From the NCBI GenBank assembly GCA_030431945.1, contig JAUIIF010000033.1:1-15655 (forward strand): a stretch of DNA of 15,655 nt. Direction: 5' to 3'. Source of the stretch: Bacteroidia bacterium (GTDB lineage: Bacteria; Bacteroidota; Bacteroidia; Chitinophagales; Saprospiraceae). The notes under the pieces were generated by a model, which was given only the letters and a program-made list of their open reading frames with translations, was not told the origin of the DNA and ran no database searches. Position 1 is the first letter of the stretch. Each line of letters begins with the position of its first letter. Positions 5,450 through 14,315 of this stretch are shown here, one piece after another. A program made the position numbers and the translations under genes.

Positions 5450-6415
5450 GTGCAAGTATCCGTCATCATCCCCGCCTATAATTCCGCTGCCTGGCTCGAA
5501 CGCGCCTTTGCGTCGGTACTGCTGCAGCAGGGAGTTACTTATGAGGTCATCATCGTAGACAATAATTCTACGGACGGCACCGCGGTAGTTATGGCGGAAC
5601 TGCAGGCAAGACACCCACGATTGGTGCGCTTGTCCCGGGCGACGCGCCAGGGCTCCGCCGCCGCCCGCAACGAGGGCTTACGACTAGCGAAAGGAACCTG
5701 GATTCAATTTCTCGATGCGGATGATGTACTCCTGCCAGGGAAGTTCATCCGGCAGCTGGGCCTGGTTGATAATGCCACTGAGTGGGTCATCGGCGCCTGT
5801 ATCCGCCGCGATACGGCGGGGAACGATACCATTTCTCCCCTAAACGAAGACCCCTGGAAAGGCCTGGTCCATAACGGTGGGGTGGGCCACACAAATTCCA
5901 ACCTTATCCGCAGGACGTTACTGGAAAAACTGGGCGGACAAGACGAAAATTTACCAAATGGCGTAGATACAGACTTGTATTTCCGGTTGCTACGGGCTGG
6001 CGCCAGGGTGGTCTTCGACCACCAACCCTCCGCCATTTACCTGGATCGGGCGGGCTATCGCCTCTCCGAATTACCGGGTAGTACCTCGCGCCAGCGGATG
6101 GTACACCTGATTGGCCAGGTGATCGGGTACCTGCAGACCGATCGCCCCCGCTACTTCGCGGAGCAGGAAGGGTTTTTCCGGGCCGCCCTGGTGAAAGCCA
6201 TCAGGGTGCTGGCCACACAAAACCTGGAGGAGGCAAAGGCGTGCTTTCGTCAGTACTTCCCCGGCGGCCTCCCGCTCAAGACCCTTGATACCTCTATTCT
6301 TCCCCGTTTTGTACAGCTTTATCCCGTCCTCGGTTTCGGACCAACGGAAAGTATGCGCCTGGTGCTCCGTAAGCTCTTGCCGGCCTCTTTACGCAAATCC
6401 ATCAAGGGCGTATGA
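5450..6415 (+). CDS. Family 2 glycosyltransferase
   Basis: The product has 321 residues. The GT-A domain starts at once with VSVIIPAYN (residues 3-11), then IIVDNNSTDGT (34-44), GSAAARNEGL (68-77) and the metal/nucleotide-sugar motif FLDADD (87-92). A later acidic pair in GVDTDLYFRLLRAGARV is in the position of the acceptor-side or catalytic acid region of GT2 enzymes. It would transfer a sugar from a nucleotide donor to a growing glycan on the cytoplasmic face of the inner membrane; donor and acceptor are unknown. The start is GTG at 5450: the only nearby upstream ATG (5429) is followed at once by a stop, and the fold begins at residue 3. The gene overlaps the next one by 4 bases (ATGA). The next gene is its close paralog over the full length, including the C-terminal LRKLL-type end. 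Confidence 0.9.
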   Translation: MQVSVIIPAYNSAAWLERAFASVLLQQGVTYEVIIVDNNSTDGTAVVMAELQARHPRLVRLSRATRQGSAAARNEGLRLAKGTWIQFLDADDVLLPGKFIRQLGLVDNATEWVIGACIRRDTAGNDTISPLNEDPWKGLVHNGGVGHTNSNLIRRTLLEKLGGQDENLPNGVDTDLYFRLLRAGARVVFDHQPSAIYLDRAGYRLSELPGSTSRQRMVHLIGQVIGYLQTDRPRYFAEQEGFFRAALVKAIRVLATQNLEEAKACFRQYFPGGLPLKTLDTSILPRFVQLYPVLGFGPTESMRLVLRKLLPASLRKSIKGV

Positions 6416-7368
6416 AAACGGAAACACCCGAGGTATCAGTCATTATTCCTGCTTACAATGCAGCGAAATTCCTGGGCCGGGCAGTTGAGTCGGTGGTGGC
6501 CCAGGAAGAGGTGGATTGGGAGCTCCTGATTGTCGACAATAATTCTACCGACGGAACGGCAGCCATCGCCCGTAGTATTTCTGACCGTTACCCCACCAAA
6601 GTAAAGCTCCTGCAAGAATCGCGTACCGGAGCCGCGGCGGCTCGAAACCGCGGGCTGTTTGCCGCCCGGGCAGACTGGGTCCAGTTCCTGGACGCAGACG
6701 ATGTCTTACTGCCCGGTAAACTGGCCCGGCAATTAGCGCTGCCTGATCCGGGTGACTGGATTGTAGGCACCGTGCTCATCCAGGAAGCCAACGGTAACCG
6801 TAAAACTTATCTGCCCGGCAGCGAGATCTGGCCGGCTTTACTATCCTTCACGGGCCTGGGGCACCTGGATGCTAATTTATTCCGAAAATCACTGTTACTC
6901 GAATTAGCTGGTTTTGATCCGTCTTATCAGGTCGGGGAAGACTTTGACCTTTTTTTCAGAATCGCTCAGGCTAAAGCACCGAGGGTGCTTGACTTTACCC
7001 CCGGCGCCGTGCACATACACCACGATGATCCCCGGCTGACGACCACGAACTGGCGGCAGAACTGCCACGTAAGGTTGCAATTAGCCGAGCGTATGGTTGC
7101 CTATTTACGGGAAGCCGACCCCGCCTGTTCCTTAGCCACCACCGCCCAGCGGAATGCAGCCCTGCTCCAGGGCATCAGAAGGCAGGCGACCTATGACCTC
7201 CCCGGCAGCGAGACAAGCTTACGGCGAAATTTTCCTGACGGCTGGCGACAGGCTGTTTTCCCTCCTGACTTTTTACCGGGCCTGAGATGGCTGTACCGCA
7301 TCTTTGGCTTTTCCTTTACGGAACGGCTGCGTGTAGGGCTGCGCAAGTACCTTAGCCACCAGAATTGA
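6412..7368 (+). CDS. Family 2 glycosyltransferase, paralog of the preceding gene
   Basis: The product has 318 residues. It repeats the preceding protein's motifs in the same order: VSVIIPAYNAA (8-18), LIVDNNSTDGTA (39-50), GAAAARNRGL (73-82) and QFLDADDVLLPGK (91-103), followed by GEDFDLFFRIA. The two proteins also share GLGH/GVGH-x-NxNL-type and C-terminal FGFSFTERLRVGLRK-like segments, which points to an older tandem duplication; the DNA has diverged, since synonymous codons differ even in the motif regions. The ATG lies inside the upstream stop (ATGA overlap), so translation is probably coupled. The product likely acts in the same glycan pathway, adding a neighbouring sugar. Donor specificity cannot be read from the sequence. 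Confidence 0.9.
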   Translation: MKTETPEVSVIIPAYNAAKFLGRAVESVVAQEEVDWELLIVDNNSTDGTAAIARSISDRYPTKVKLLQESRTGAAAARNRGLFAARADWVQFLDADDVLLPGKLARQLALPDPGDWIVGTVLIQEANGNRKTYLPGSEIWPALLSFTGLGHLDANLFRKSLLLELAGFDPSYQVGEDFDLFFRIAQAKAPRVLDFTPGAVHIHHDDPRLTTTNWRQNCHVRLQLAERMVAYLREADPACSLATTAQRNAALLQGIRRQATYDLPGSETSLRRNFPDGWRQAVFPPDFLPGLRWLYRIFGFSFTERLRVGLRKYLSHQN

Positions 7369-7381
7369 ATTAACCATAGCA

Positions 7382-8296
7382 ATGACGCTAAGTATTGTTA
7401 TTACCACCTTCGATCGTACCGACCTGTTGCGATTGGTCCTGGAAGACCTCCGGCAGCAAGAACCTGCTGCAGAACCTTACGAGGTCATTGTGGTAGACAA
7501 TGCCGGGCAAGCCGCCTGCGCCACCCTCGTCGACTCCTTTGCCTACCGTTACGTAGTGGAAAAGAAGGTCGGCCACTGCCACGCAAGAAACCGTGGGCTG
7601 GAGGAAGCAAGGGCACCGTGGGTACTGTACTTTGACGATGATGTTCGTTTACCCCCCGATTTATTACGCCAATTTTTGGCTTACTTACCGCAGGTAAAGG
7701 GCGCCGCCTTCGGCGGCGCGTTCCACCACTGGTACCTGTCGCCCCCCCCCGCCTGGTTATTGCTTGAGCAAGGAAAAGGAAAGTTTCCCGGCAGAAAAAT
7801 GACCCGCTTTGGCGTCTTACCGGAACACCAGTACCTGATCGGCTGTTTTTTCGCCGTTGCCGTAAAGAAAGTGCAGGCCGTAGGTGGCTTCGATCCTGCA
7901 CTGGGTATGCAGGGTAAGGAAGTAGGGTGGGCGGATGAAACTGAGTTGCAGTTCCGTCTCCGGCAAGCTGGTGAACAGATTTATTATGCGCCTGAGCTGC
8001 GGATTGAGCACCTGGTTCAACCCTGGAAATGTACCTTCCGTGGTCAATTACTGTATGCTTACTCGCACGGTAAAATGAGCTGGTTGCCCCAGGGGAATGC
8101 CACCGGCTATGGTGTATTGGAATACTTACAGGAAGTGTTACGGGTCATTTTTATCGTTTTTCCCGTAACCCTCCTGAGGTGGGGCCTGAAACACCGCGAA
8201 TGGCACTGGCAGAACGTAGCCCTGCGCGTCTTGACCAAGCTGGCTTTTGCCAGCGGCCGCCTGAACAAACGCTGGAAGGTGTATACCGAAAATTAA
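7382..8296 (+). CDS. Family 2 glycosyltransferase, distinct from the two before
   Basis: The product has 304 residues. The GT-A motifs are LSIVITTFDRTDLL (3-16), YEVIVVDNAG (33-42), GHCHARNRGLEEA (64-76) and the metal motif FDDD (84-87). Near residue 180 comes GWADETELQFRLRQAG, with the acidic residues typical of the catalytic half. A hydrophobic stretch near 250-270 (VLRVIFIVFPVTLLRWGL) may dock the enzyme on the inner membrane. It differs from the two upstream enzymes in the donor region and C-terminus, so it probably adds another sugar or makes another linkage. The gene begins 13 bases after the preceding stop and ends 6 bases before the fucosyltransferase start, consistent with one operon. 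Confidence 0.88.
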   Translation: MTLSIVITTFDRTDLLRLVLEDLRQQEPAAEPYEVIVVDNAGQAACATLVDSFAYRYVVEKKVGHCHARNRGLEEARAPWVLYFDDDVRLPPDLLRQFLAYLPQVKGAAFGGAFHHWYLSPPPAWLLLEQGKGKFPGRKMTRFGVLPEHQYLIGCFFAVAVKKVQAVGGFDPALGMQGKEVGWADETELQFRLRQAGEQIYYAPELRIEHLVQPWKCTFRGQLLYAYSHGKMSWLPQGNATGYGVLEYLQEVLRVIFIVFPVTLLRWGLKHREWHWQNVALRVLTKLAFASGRLNKRWKVYTEN

Positions 8297-8302
8297 TGGC
8301 CC

Positions 8303-9187
8303 ATGATTATTTCAAGACTGCATTCAGGTATGGGCAACCAGATGTTTCAGTATGCCTTCGCCCGGAGGATACAACTCCGCCTGGGGGTGCCGCTGCGGCT
8401 GGATGTGTCTATCCTGCTGGACCCCAAACCTCCCGCCGGATACATAAAACGAGCGTACAACCTCGATCTGTTCCAGCTTCGGCCGGAGTTCCACGTTAGC
8501 CCACGCCTGCTGCAAGTACTCTATGCCCCCAACAAATACCGGTGGAGCCAGTACGTTCGCCAGCTGGCCCAACGCGGGTATCCTGTTTATGAGGAACAAG
8601 ACTTCTCGGTTAATCAAACTTTACTGGACGCCCCCCCGGACAATGTCATCTACCGGGGATACTGGCAGAGCGAACGGTACTTTCAGGATATTGCCGAAAC
8701 GATTCGGAAGGACTTCACCTTTCGGCAACCGATCCTGCCCCGCAGCACCGCCCTGGCCCGGGAACTTCGTCAACGTGACAGCGTCTGCCTGAACGTACGC
8801 CGTACCGACCTCTTACAATCCCCAACGCATAACGTGACGGATAAAAATTATTTCGAAAATTGCCTGCGACGTATGAAAGAACTACGGCCCGCAGCTCGGT
8901 TTTACCTGTTTTCTGACGACCTGGATTGGTGCCGGGAAGCGTTTGGGGCCCGACCAGACGTAGCTATTGTGGAGCACGAGCATGCCGGCCCCCAATTCGG
9001 AAACTATCTCCACCTGATGCACCTTTGCGAACACTTCATTATCCCCAACAGCACTTTCGCCTGGTGGGCCGCCTGGCTGGGAGAGCAAAAGTCAAGCATC
9101 ATTATGGCTCCGGAGCGCTGGTTCGGCACCGACCAGTACGATTACCGGGATGTGGTGCCGGAACGCTGGCTGAAAATGCCCAACTAA
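8303..9187 (+). CDS. GT11 family glycosyltransferase, alpha-1,2-fucosyltransferase-like
   Basis: The product has 294 residues, the usual length for bacterial GT11 enzymes. All family landmarks are present: GMGNQMFQYA at 9-18, VRRTD at 165-169 (GDP-fucose binding; many members have VRRGD), FSDDLDW at 203-209, and PNSTFAWWAAWL at 248-259, followed by APERWF. Members transfer L-fucose from GDP-fucose to a galactose in alpha-1,2 linkage, or do related transfers in O-antigen, capsule or other surface glycans. It is the last gene of the cluster and may add a capping residue. No GDP-fucose synthesis genes (gmd, fcl) are in the window. The start is ATG 8303; an ATG at 8296 is in another frame. The stop is 1 base from the stop of the convergent minus-strand gene, with no terminator between. 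Confidence 0.92.
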   Translation: MIISRLHSGMGNQMFQYAFARRIQLRLGVPLRLDVSILLDPKPPAGYIKRAYNLDLFQLRPEFHVSPRLLQVLYAPNKYRWSQYVRQLAQRGYPVYEEQDFSVNQTLLDAPPDNVIYRGYWQSERYFQDIAETIRKDFTFRQPILPRSTALARELRQRDSVCLNVRRTDLLQSPTHNVTDKNYFENCLRRMKELRPAARFYLFSDDLDWCREAFGARPDVAIVEHEHAGPQFGNYLHLMHLCEHFIIPNSTFAWWAAWLGEQKSSIIMAPERWFGTDQYDYRDVVPERWLKMPN

Positions 9188-9188
9188 G

Positions 9189-12100
9189 TTAGCGAAGAAT
9201 GACCACCTTGCCCAGGTTGCGGGCAAAGAATTGGTCCGTGCCGGTATCGTATTTATCCAGTTCCGTACCACTGCCATCGGCAGTGATGACCCGGTAAAGG
9301 TAAACGCCGTTGGCCAGCTGGTCACCGTACTCATCCGTTCCATCCCAGGCGAAATTGGTTTGGTGGGTGCCAATCTTCAGGTCCTCGTAAGCCAGCAAGT
9401 CAATGTCCCGTACCACCCGTCCGGCCACCGTCATGATCTGGATCCGGAACATTTCGGGGACCTCATTACCCGTCAGGGTGTACACAAAGCGGGTTTGCGT
9501 GGTGAATGGATTTGGGTACGTCAGGACGTTCGCCACCATCTGTTCGTTGATGACTTCAAATTCCTGCCGGAAACTCAGGCGTCCGGCCGCATTCTGGCTG
9601 CGATCCTGCCCCCGTACCTCCAGGGCATACGTACCGTTTTGCGCCAGGGTGGGGCGGAAATAAATCTCGGCCGTATTCTCCGCGGTCGTAGCCGGGAAGA
9701 ATTCGATGCGATCGTCCGTGAACGAAAGGCGCTCCCGGCTGCCGTCCGGTGCCGTCAACTCCAGGAAATAGGCAGAAGTGTCATTCAGGACCAGGAAACG
9801 GTTATCGTCCCGCAACTGTACGTGAATCTCCGGTTTGCCACTTACCAGGTCACCATCGTTAATCCGGCGCCCATCAAAAAAGACCTGCAGGTCCGGGGCA
9901 ATTACGTCCTGACCGATTTTGACATTGGCCGTGAGAACGTTGTTGAAAAGCACATTTTCCGGCTGATCCTGCCGGGGGTTAAGGGTGACGTTGTAACGCA
10001 GGTTCCCGGCCACCTCGTTGGTCGGAATGGTAAAGGAGAACTGATCCGTCCCGCCGGCCGGCAGCGGCGGCCGCCGCTGTTGTAAAACCGTTGTCTCGTT
10101 AAGCCCATCGACGACCGTGAGCTCAATCAGCAGACTGTCCATACCAATGCGGGAAACATTTTCGTACCCGGCAACCAGCTCCACCGGCTGCCCCTGTTCG
10201 ATAGAGTCAGGGCTGGCGTACGCTACCTGGGCATTGATGGCCGCATCACCGGGGGCACTGTGTTCCAGGTACACGTAGCGGACCGTCGGCGTGGTCCGGG
10301 CATCGTCGTCCAGGAAGTCAAAGCCTACCTTCAGGTAAGGGTACTGAGCGGCATCGATGTCTATGAGCGACATCCGGAAGTCCAGGGAGTTGCGGAAATT
10401 ATAGGGTAGGTTCTTAAGTTCTTCCTCTTGCCCCCCGGGGGTAATGCCAATGATCTTGAAGCGGACGCTGTCCGCCTCCGTCAGGTTGAGGGAGGAAAGG
10501 CTGAGGTTGACCTTGTCCCAGGCCAGGGCCGGGCCCGCTGCTGGTGATACCCACTCACTCTCCGGCCAGTTTTCCAGGATGCTGGTGCTCATCAGAATGG
10601 TGTCAGATTGCTCCTGGGCCATCACTTCGCTGATGGGCCCGCGCCCTTTCTGAAACACAAAAACGTAGGGCACGGAGCCGGCTTCCGCAAGGCGACGAAT
10701 CTGGAGGGCACCCTCTGCCTCCAGTACGTCGAAGACGGTGGTTCCCAGGTCCGTTTCGTCCGTCAGCCAGTCGTCGTTGTAATACGCCACGTCGTTGCCT
10801 TTCTGAACGGAGTACAGCAGGACGTACTTACCCGGTTCGATGGCTTCGGTAATAAACTGGATCAATCCTTCCCGACCGGCTTTGGTCCTCGTGTCAAAAT
10901 CCCAACTGGAATCCCTGATCGGCCGCGTGTTGTAGTCTCCGTTACCCGGGTTGCCAAACCAGTTAAGGTTGTTGGTCGTGTCGATAACCAGCAGCTGAAT
11001 ACCGGCTTTGATGTAAAAGCGGAAGGGAGAGCTGAACTGCTGCCCGTTGTATTCCAGGCGCGGCATGGAGGCGTCCTGGTGCAGGGCGTTGAAAATCTTA
11101 ATGTCCGTTACGTTCCGCGCGGAATTCCAGCCAAACTGGGTGGTGTCCGCCAGGATGTTCGCAAAATTTCCGTCAATGGTCTGGCCCTCGTGCTGGACGG
11201 CCCAGCCAATTTCGTCCGGCCGCTGGTCCTGCAGCCAGGTAAAGGAGCTTTCACTCCAGAGGAAACCGGCGCCTTCCGTGAAGGAGGAATCCGGACTGAT
11301 GCGCCAGTAATAGGTCATGCTGTCAACCGGCGGGAAATTCGGTTGGTAACGGATGACGCCGCCGGGCAGGTTAACCTTCTCGGAGGAAATCAGGTCGGTG
11401 TACAACCGGTCGCGGGCCACCTGGATGAGATAATCCCGGGGCGGTGCCAGGGCATTGGTCGTGGAGGCTACCAACTCCAGGGGCCCACCGACGGTGGCAA
11501 AGGGTGGGGGGAAGGCTACCCGGGCAGTATTGGCAATGAAGGTAAGGGGCGCGCCCGCCCGGCCGCCGATCTTGACTTCGTTGTTGTTCTCGGCAGCGGG
11601 CTGAGGTAGCTCCGTAATTTCCTGGTCACTGTCCACCGTGACCAACACACGATTCTGGCCCACGGCGGCAAAACCCACACTGGGCAGGTCAAAGTCTACT
11701 TGCCGGCGGTAAGCGGGCGTGGCCACCCGCCGGGTGGTCAGGTCGACGATTTCGCCCGTCGGCAATTCCTGGCGAAACCGCAGCGTCAGGCTGTCCTGGT
11801 CCGCCTTGTTGCCCAGGTTGACCAACTCGAAACTAATCGTAAAGCGTTCGTCCTGGGCGGGGACCACCTCCGGGGAAAAGGTGATGGTGGCGGGGTCTAC
11901 GACGAAATCAGGCCCCGGGCGCGGGTGCAAGCGGTAGGCGGGGTCACCGTTCAGGGCAAATTGCTCCGTCAGGATGCCCAGGGTGAAATTGGTCGTGTTA
12001 CTGTACCGTTCGATGGTGGCGCGCATGGCGTCACCAATACCTTTCCCGTAGTTGCCGTTCCCGAGGCTGGCGTAGAAAACTTCGCCCCAGTCACTCAGGG

Positions 12101-14177
12101 CGGAGATGTAGCCCACCCCCTTCGAAGCGGCAAAGGCAATGGCGCCCTTGTCCCGCAAAAACAGGAATCGCTCACTGATGCTGCGCTCCTTGGTGAAGGC
12201 ATCACCGCTGTAGCAGCCCAGGCTCATCATGTACGGGTACTTGCCGAAGTTGAAGTAGTTGTCGGGGTCATCGATGCTGAAGTCGAAGGTCTGGCTGCTG
12301 GAATGGCCGAAAAAGGTGATGATGGACGTGCCGGCGTTGATCCGGTCGAAAATGGCGTCCTGCCGGCTGTCCTCGATGGGCTCACTGCTGGTTTTAAAGA
12401 AGGAAACCACGTTGGCCCCCATGGCGGAGGTGCGGATGGAAGACTCCATCGTGCTGAGGCCGCTTTTGATGCTCGATTGTTCCCCGGGGCTGGTGCCGCC
12501 CCCCAGGTGCATGATCTGCTTCATCCAGTCGCGGTCCGCAATTGTCTGGTCGCCCTGGTTGATCTGTTCCTCCACGTCGCGCAGCTTCTTGGCGTACAGG
12601 GCCACTTCGCCATCGTTGATGGCGGCGAGACGGCCGACGGCCAGGCTGGGGACGACGGAGCCAATATCCGCCGCCAGCAGGTGATCCGAGGCCGGAAAGC
12701 CGAAGGAGGGGAGGAAGAAGGTTTCCGCCGCGTCCGCCAGGGCTGCCGGTGTCCGCAGGTCTTTGTATTCGCGTCCCTTGCCGATCAGAAAAAGGTACTG
12801 CAGCTGCGGGGCGGCCCGCTGGGCCGCGTAGAGGTAATTCCGCAGGGCCATCGGGTGCCGGGGGATGCCGTAGGCAAACTCGTCGTACAGGTCCTCCACC
12901 TCGACGACGCTGACGAGGTAGCCGCCACCGGCGGCTGACCGGCGGTAAGTCGCCAGGGCGTCCACCCCGGGGCCCCGCAGCCGCCGGCTGGTCAGGATCA
13001 GGTAATTCGTAGCGGGGTTGACCGGCAGGCTGCTGGAAAAAGTATGCGGCGCGGCGCCTGGCGCCGCCAGGAAGTCATCGCCCACGACCAGTTCCCAAAC
13101 CTGGTCTGCTCCGGCTGCGGGCAACTCGAGGGTGGCCGTACCGTCGTTGCCGACGGTGGCCGAGACCACGGTGCCCAGGCCCGGTGCATAGCCCCTGATG
13201 ACTTCCCCTGCACCTGCGGCCGCGCCCAGATTGGTGAGCACTATCCGCGTGGCGGTGCGGGAAGCGGGGATGGTGAAGCGCTGCAGGCCGGCGTCCCACT
13301 GCGTCGCAGCGGGGTAAGTGACCCTGGCCCAGGCCATGTTCGGCTTGTCCCGTACGCCCCGGGTACCGGCAATACTGATCGTCGTTTCCGCCCCCGCCGG
13401 CGTCAGCGGCAGCAGGTGCTGTTGCACACTCCAGCTGGAACGGGAAACGGTGGTGAGGAGGGTGCCATCGGCCTTGATCTCCACCACGTGCCCGTCGAAG
13501 GCCGTGCCAAAACGCAGGGCGAGGGTGCCGGCTGCCCCCGTGGCCCCCGGCAACGGCAGTACGAAGCTGGTGTCCAGCCGTCCGTCGAGCGACACCAGGT
13601 CATCCGCGGAGCGGTGGCCGAAGCCTTCGGCAACGTCGTAATGCGTGTAAAAAATGCTGGACCCCGCACTGCGGAAATAATTCTTGGTCTGGTACTTGCT
13701 GAAAACCATTTCACTGGTCCGGAGGAACGTGTTGCGGTCCGCCACTTCCGTCTCGATGTTGGCCGGGGCGTACGGCTGCCCGCCCGGGCCGCGGCTGAGG
13801 TAGTACACGGCCGTATCGGCGTGCATGCTGTAGCGGTCGTTCAGCTGCATGGTTTCCGGGTCTTCGAACAGGAAACGGTCCATGTCTCCCCGGTTTTTAG
13901 CCCCGTAAAAAATGATGCCTTCCGGGCCGGCCGTAAAGGGCACCGACGCCCCCGCGTGCTCCAGTACCCACTCTCCGCCGGCGGGCAGGCCGGCGCCGGC
14001 CAGTTGGGCGGGGGTGATGCGGTACATGCCGTCCGCAGCCACCGGTATTTTCAGGTACGTGCGGTCGTAATCAATCCACTCGTTGCCGTAGCGGATGGTA
14101 CCGTCTGCAGCGGGCATCTGCGCAAACAGGGAAAACGAAAAAAGCGTCAGAAAAACAATGGTCAGGGTGCGAAACAT
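9189..14177 (-). CDS. PorU-like C25 cysteine peptidase (type IX secretion sortase, PorU2 type)
   Basis: The product has 1662 residues. A signal peptide covers 1-20 (ending SLFAQ). Residues about 20-385 are a beta-rich N-terminal part. The gingipain-like C25 domain spans about 390-755, with the predicted catalytic His625 in TFFGHSSSQ and Cys655 in SLGCYSG. A CARDB-like domain (about 765-890) and further immunoglobulin/fibronectin-like segments follow. The last 113 residues form a type IX sorting domain starting at YPNPFTT and ending in GKVVILR, with a FlgD-like AWDGTDEYG-x-LANGVYLYR segment. PorU acts at the cell surface: it removes the sorting domain of secreted proteins and links them to surface lipopolysaccharide. 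This protein is much longer than Porphyromonas PorU (about 1150 residues), so it better fits the long PorU2-type relatives; a non-sortase C25 peptidase is the alternative. The ATG at 14177 was preferred over upstream starts because it gives a clean signal peptide and follows a promoter core. Confidence 0.88.
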   Translation of the reverse strand: MFRTLTIVFLTLFSFSLFAQMPAADGTIRYGNEWIDYDRTYLKIPVAADGMYRITPAQLAGAGLPAGGEWVLEHAGASVPFTAGPEGIIFYGAKNRGDMDRFLFEDPETMQLNDRYSMHADTAVYYLSRGPGGQPYAPANIETEVADRNTFLRTSEMVFSKYQTKNYFRSAGSSIFYTHYDVAEGFGHRSADDLVSLDGRLDTSFVLPLPGATGAAGTLALRFGTAFDGHVVEIKADGTLLTTVSRSSWSVQQHLLPLTPAGAETTISIAGTRGVRDKPNMAWARVTYPAATQWDAGLQRFTIPASRTATRIVLTNLGAAAGAGEVIRGYAPGLGTVVSATVGNDGTATLELPAAGADQVWELVVGDDFLAAPGAAPHTFSSSLPVNPATNYLILTSRRLRGPGVDALATYRRSAAGGGYLVSVVEVEDLYDEFAYGIPRHPMALRNYLYAAQRAAPQLQYLFLIGKGREYKDLRTPAALADAAETFFLPSFGFPASDHLLAADIGSVVPSLAVGRLAAINDGEVALYAKKLRDVEEQINQGDQTIADRDWMKQIMHLGGGTSPGEQSSIKSGLSTMESSIRTSAMGANVVSFFKTSSEPIEDSRQDAIFDRINAGTSIITFFGHSSSQTFDFSIDDPDNYFNFGKYPYMMSLGCYSGDAFTKERSISERFLFLRDKGAIAFAASKGVGYISALSDWGEVFYASLGNGNYGKGIGDAMRATIERYSNTTNFTLGILTEQFALNGDPAYRLHPRPGPDFVVDPATITFSPEVVPAQDERFTISFELVNLGNKADQDSLTLRFRQELPTGEIVDLTTRRVATPAYRRQVDFDLPSVGFAAVGQNRVLVTVDSDQEITELPQPAAENNNEVKIGGRAGAPLTFIANTARVAFPPPFATVGGPLELVASTTNALAPPRDYLIQVARDRLYTDLISSEKVNLPGGVIRYQPNFPPVDSMTYYWRISPDSSFTEGAGFLWSESSFTWLQDQRPDEIGWAVQHEGQTIDGNFANILADTTQFGWNSARNVTDIKIFNALHQDASMPRLEYNGQQFSSPFRFYIKAGIQLLVIDTTNNLNWFGNPGNGDYNTRPIRDSSWDFDTRTKAGREGLIQFITEAIEPGKYVLLYSVQKGNDVAYYNDDWLTDETDLGTTVFDVLEAEGALQIRRLAEAGSVPYVFVFQKGRGPISEVMAQEQSDTILMSTSILENWPESEWVSPAAGPALAWDKVNLSLSSLNLTEADSVRFKIIGITPGGQEEELKNLPYNFRNSLDFRMSLIDIDAAQYPYLKVGFDFLDDDARTTPTVRYVYLEHSAPGDAAINAQVAYASPDSIEQGQPVELVAGYENVSRIGMDSLLIELTVVDGLNETTVLQQRRPPLPAGGTDQFSFTIPTNEVAGNLRYNVTLNPRQDQPENVLFNNVLTANVKIGQDVIAPDLQVFFDGRRINDGDLVSGKPEIHVQLRDDNRFLVLNDTSAYFLELTAPDGSRERLSFTDDRIEFFPATTAENTAEIYFRPTLAQNGTYALEVRGQDRSQNAAGRLSFRQEFEVINEQMVANVLTYPNPFTTQTRFVYTLTGNEVPEMFRIQIMTVAGRVVRDIDLLAYEDLKIGTHQTNFAWDGTDEYGDQLANGVYLYRVITADGSGTELDKYDTGTDQFFARNLGKVVILR

Positions 14178-14208
14178 GCGATAGTCTGTTATGCGGGGAT
14201 TACGAGCC

Positions 14209-14216
14209 CAAAGATA
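14209..14216 (-). promoter_or_regulatory. -7 promoter element of the C25 peptidase gene
   Basis: On the minus strand this reads TATCTTTG, a full match to TAnnTTTG. It lies 31 bases upstream of the ATG at 14177, giving a leader of about 25 bases. No -33 TTG is evident. Confidence 0.65.
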
Positions 14217-14315
14217 ACGGTAAGCAGCGGGCTTCGTTGTGTCTGCCAGTGGCAAAAGCGCAGGCAAAGGGTCCGGGCGGCTGCAATCGTCCGCTTACGA
14301 GGCAGTTCTACCTTG

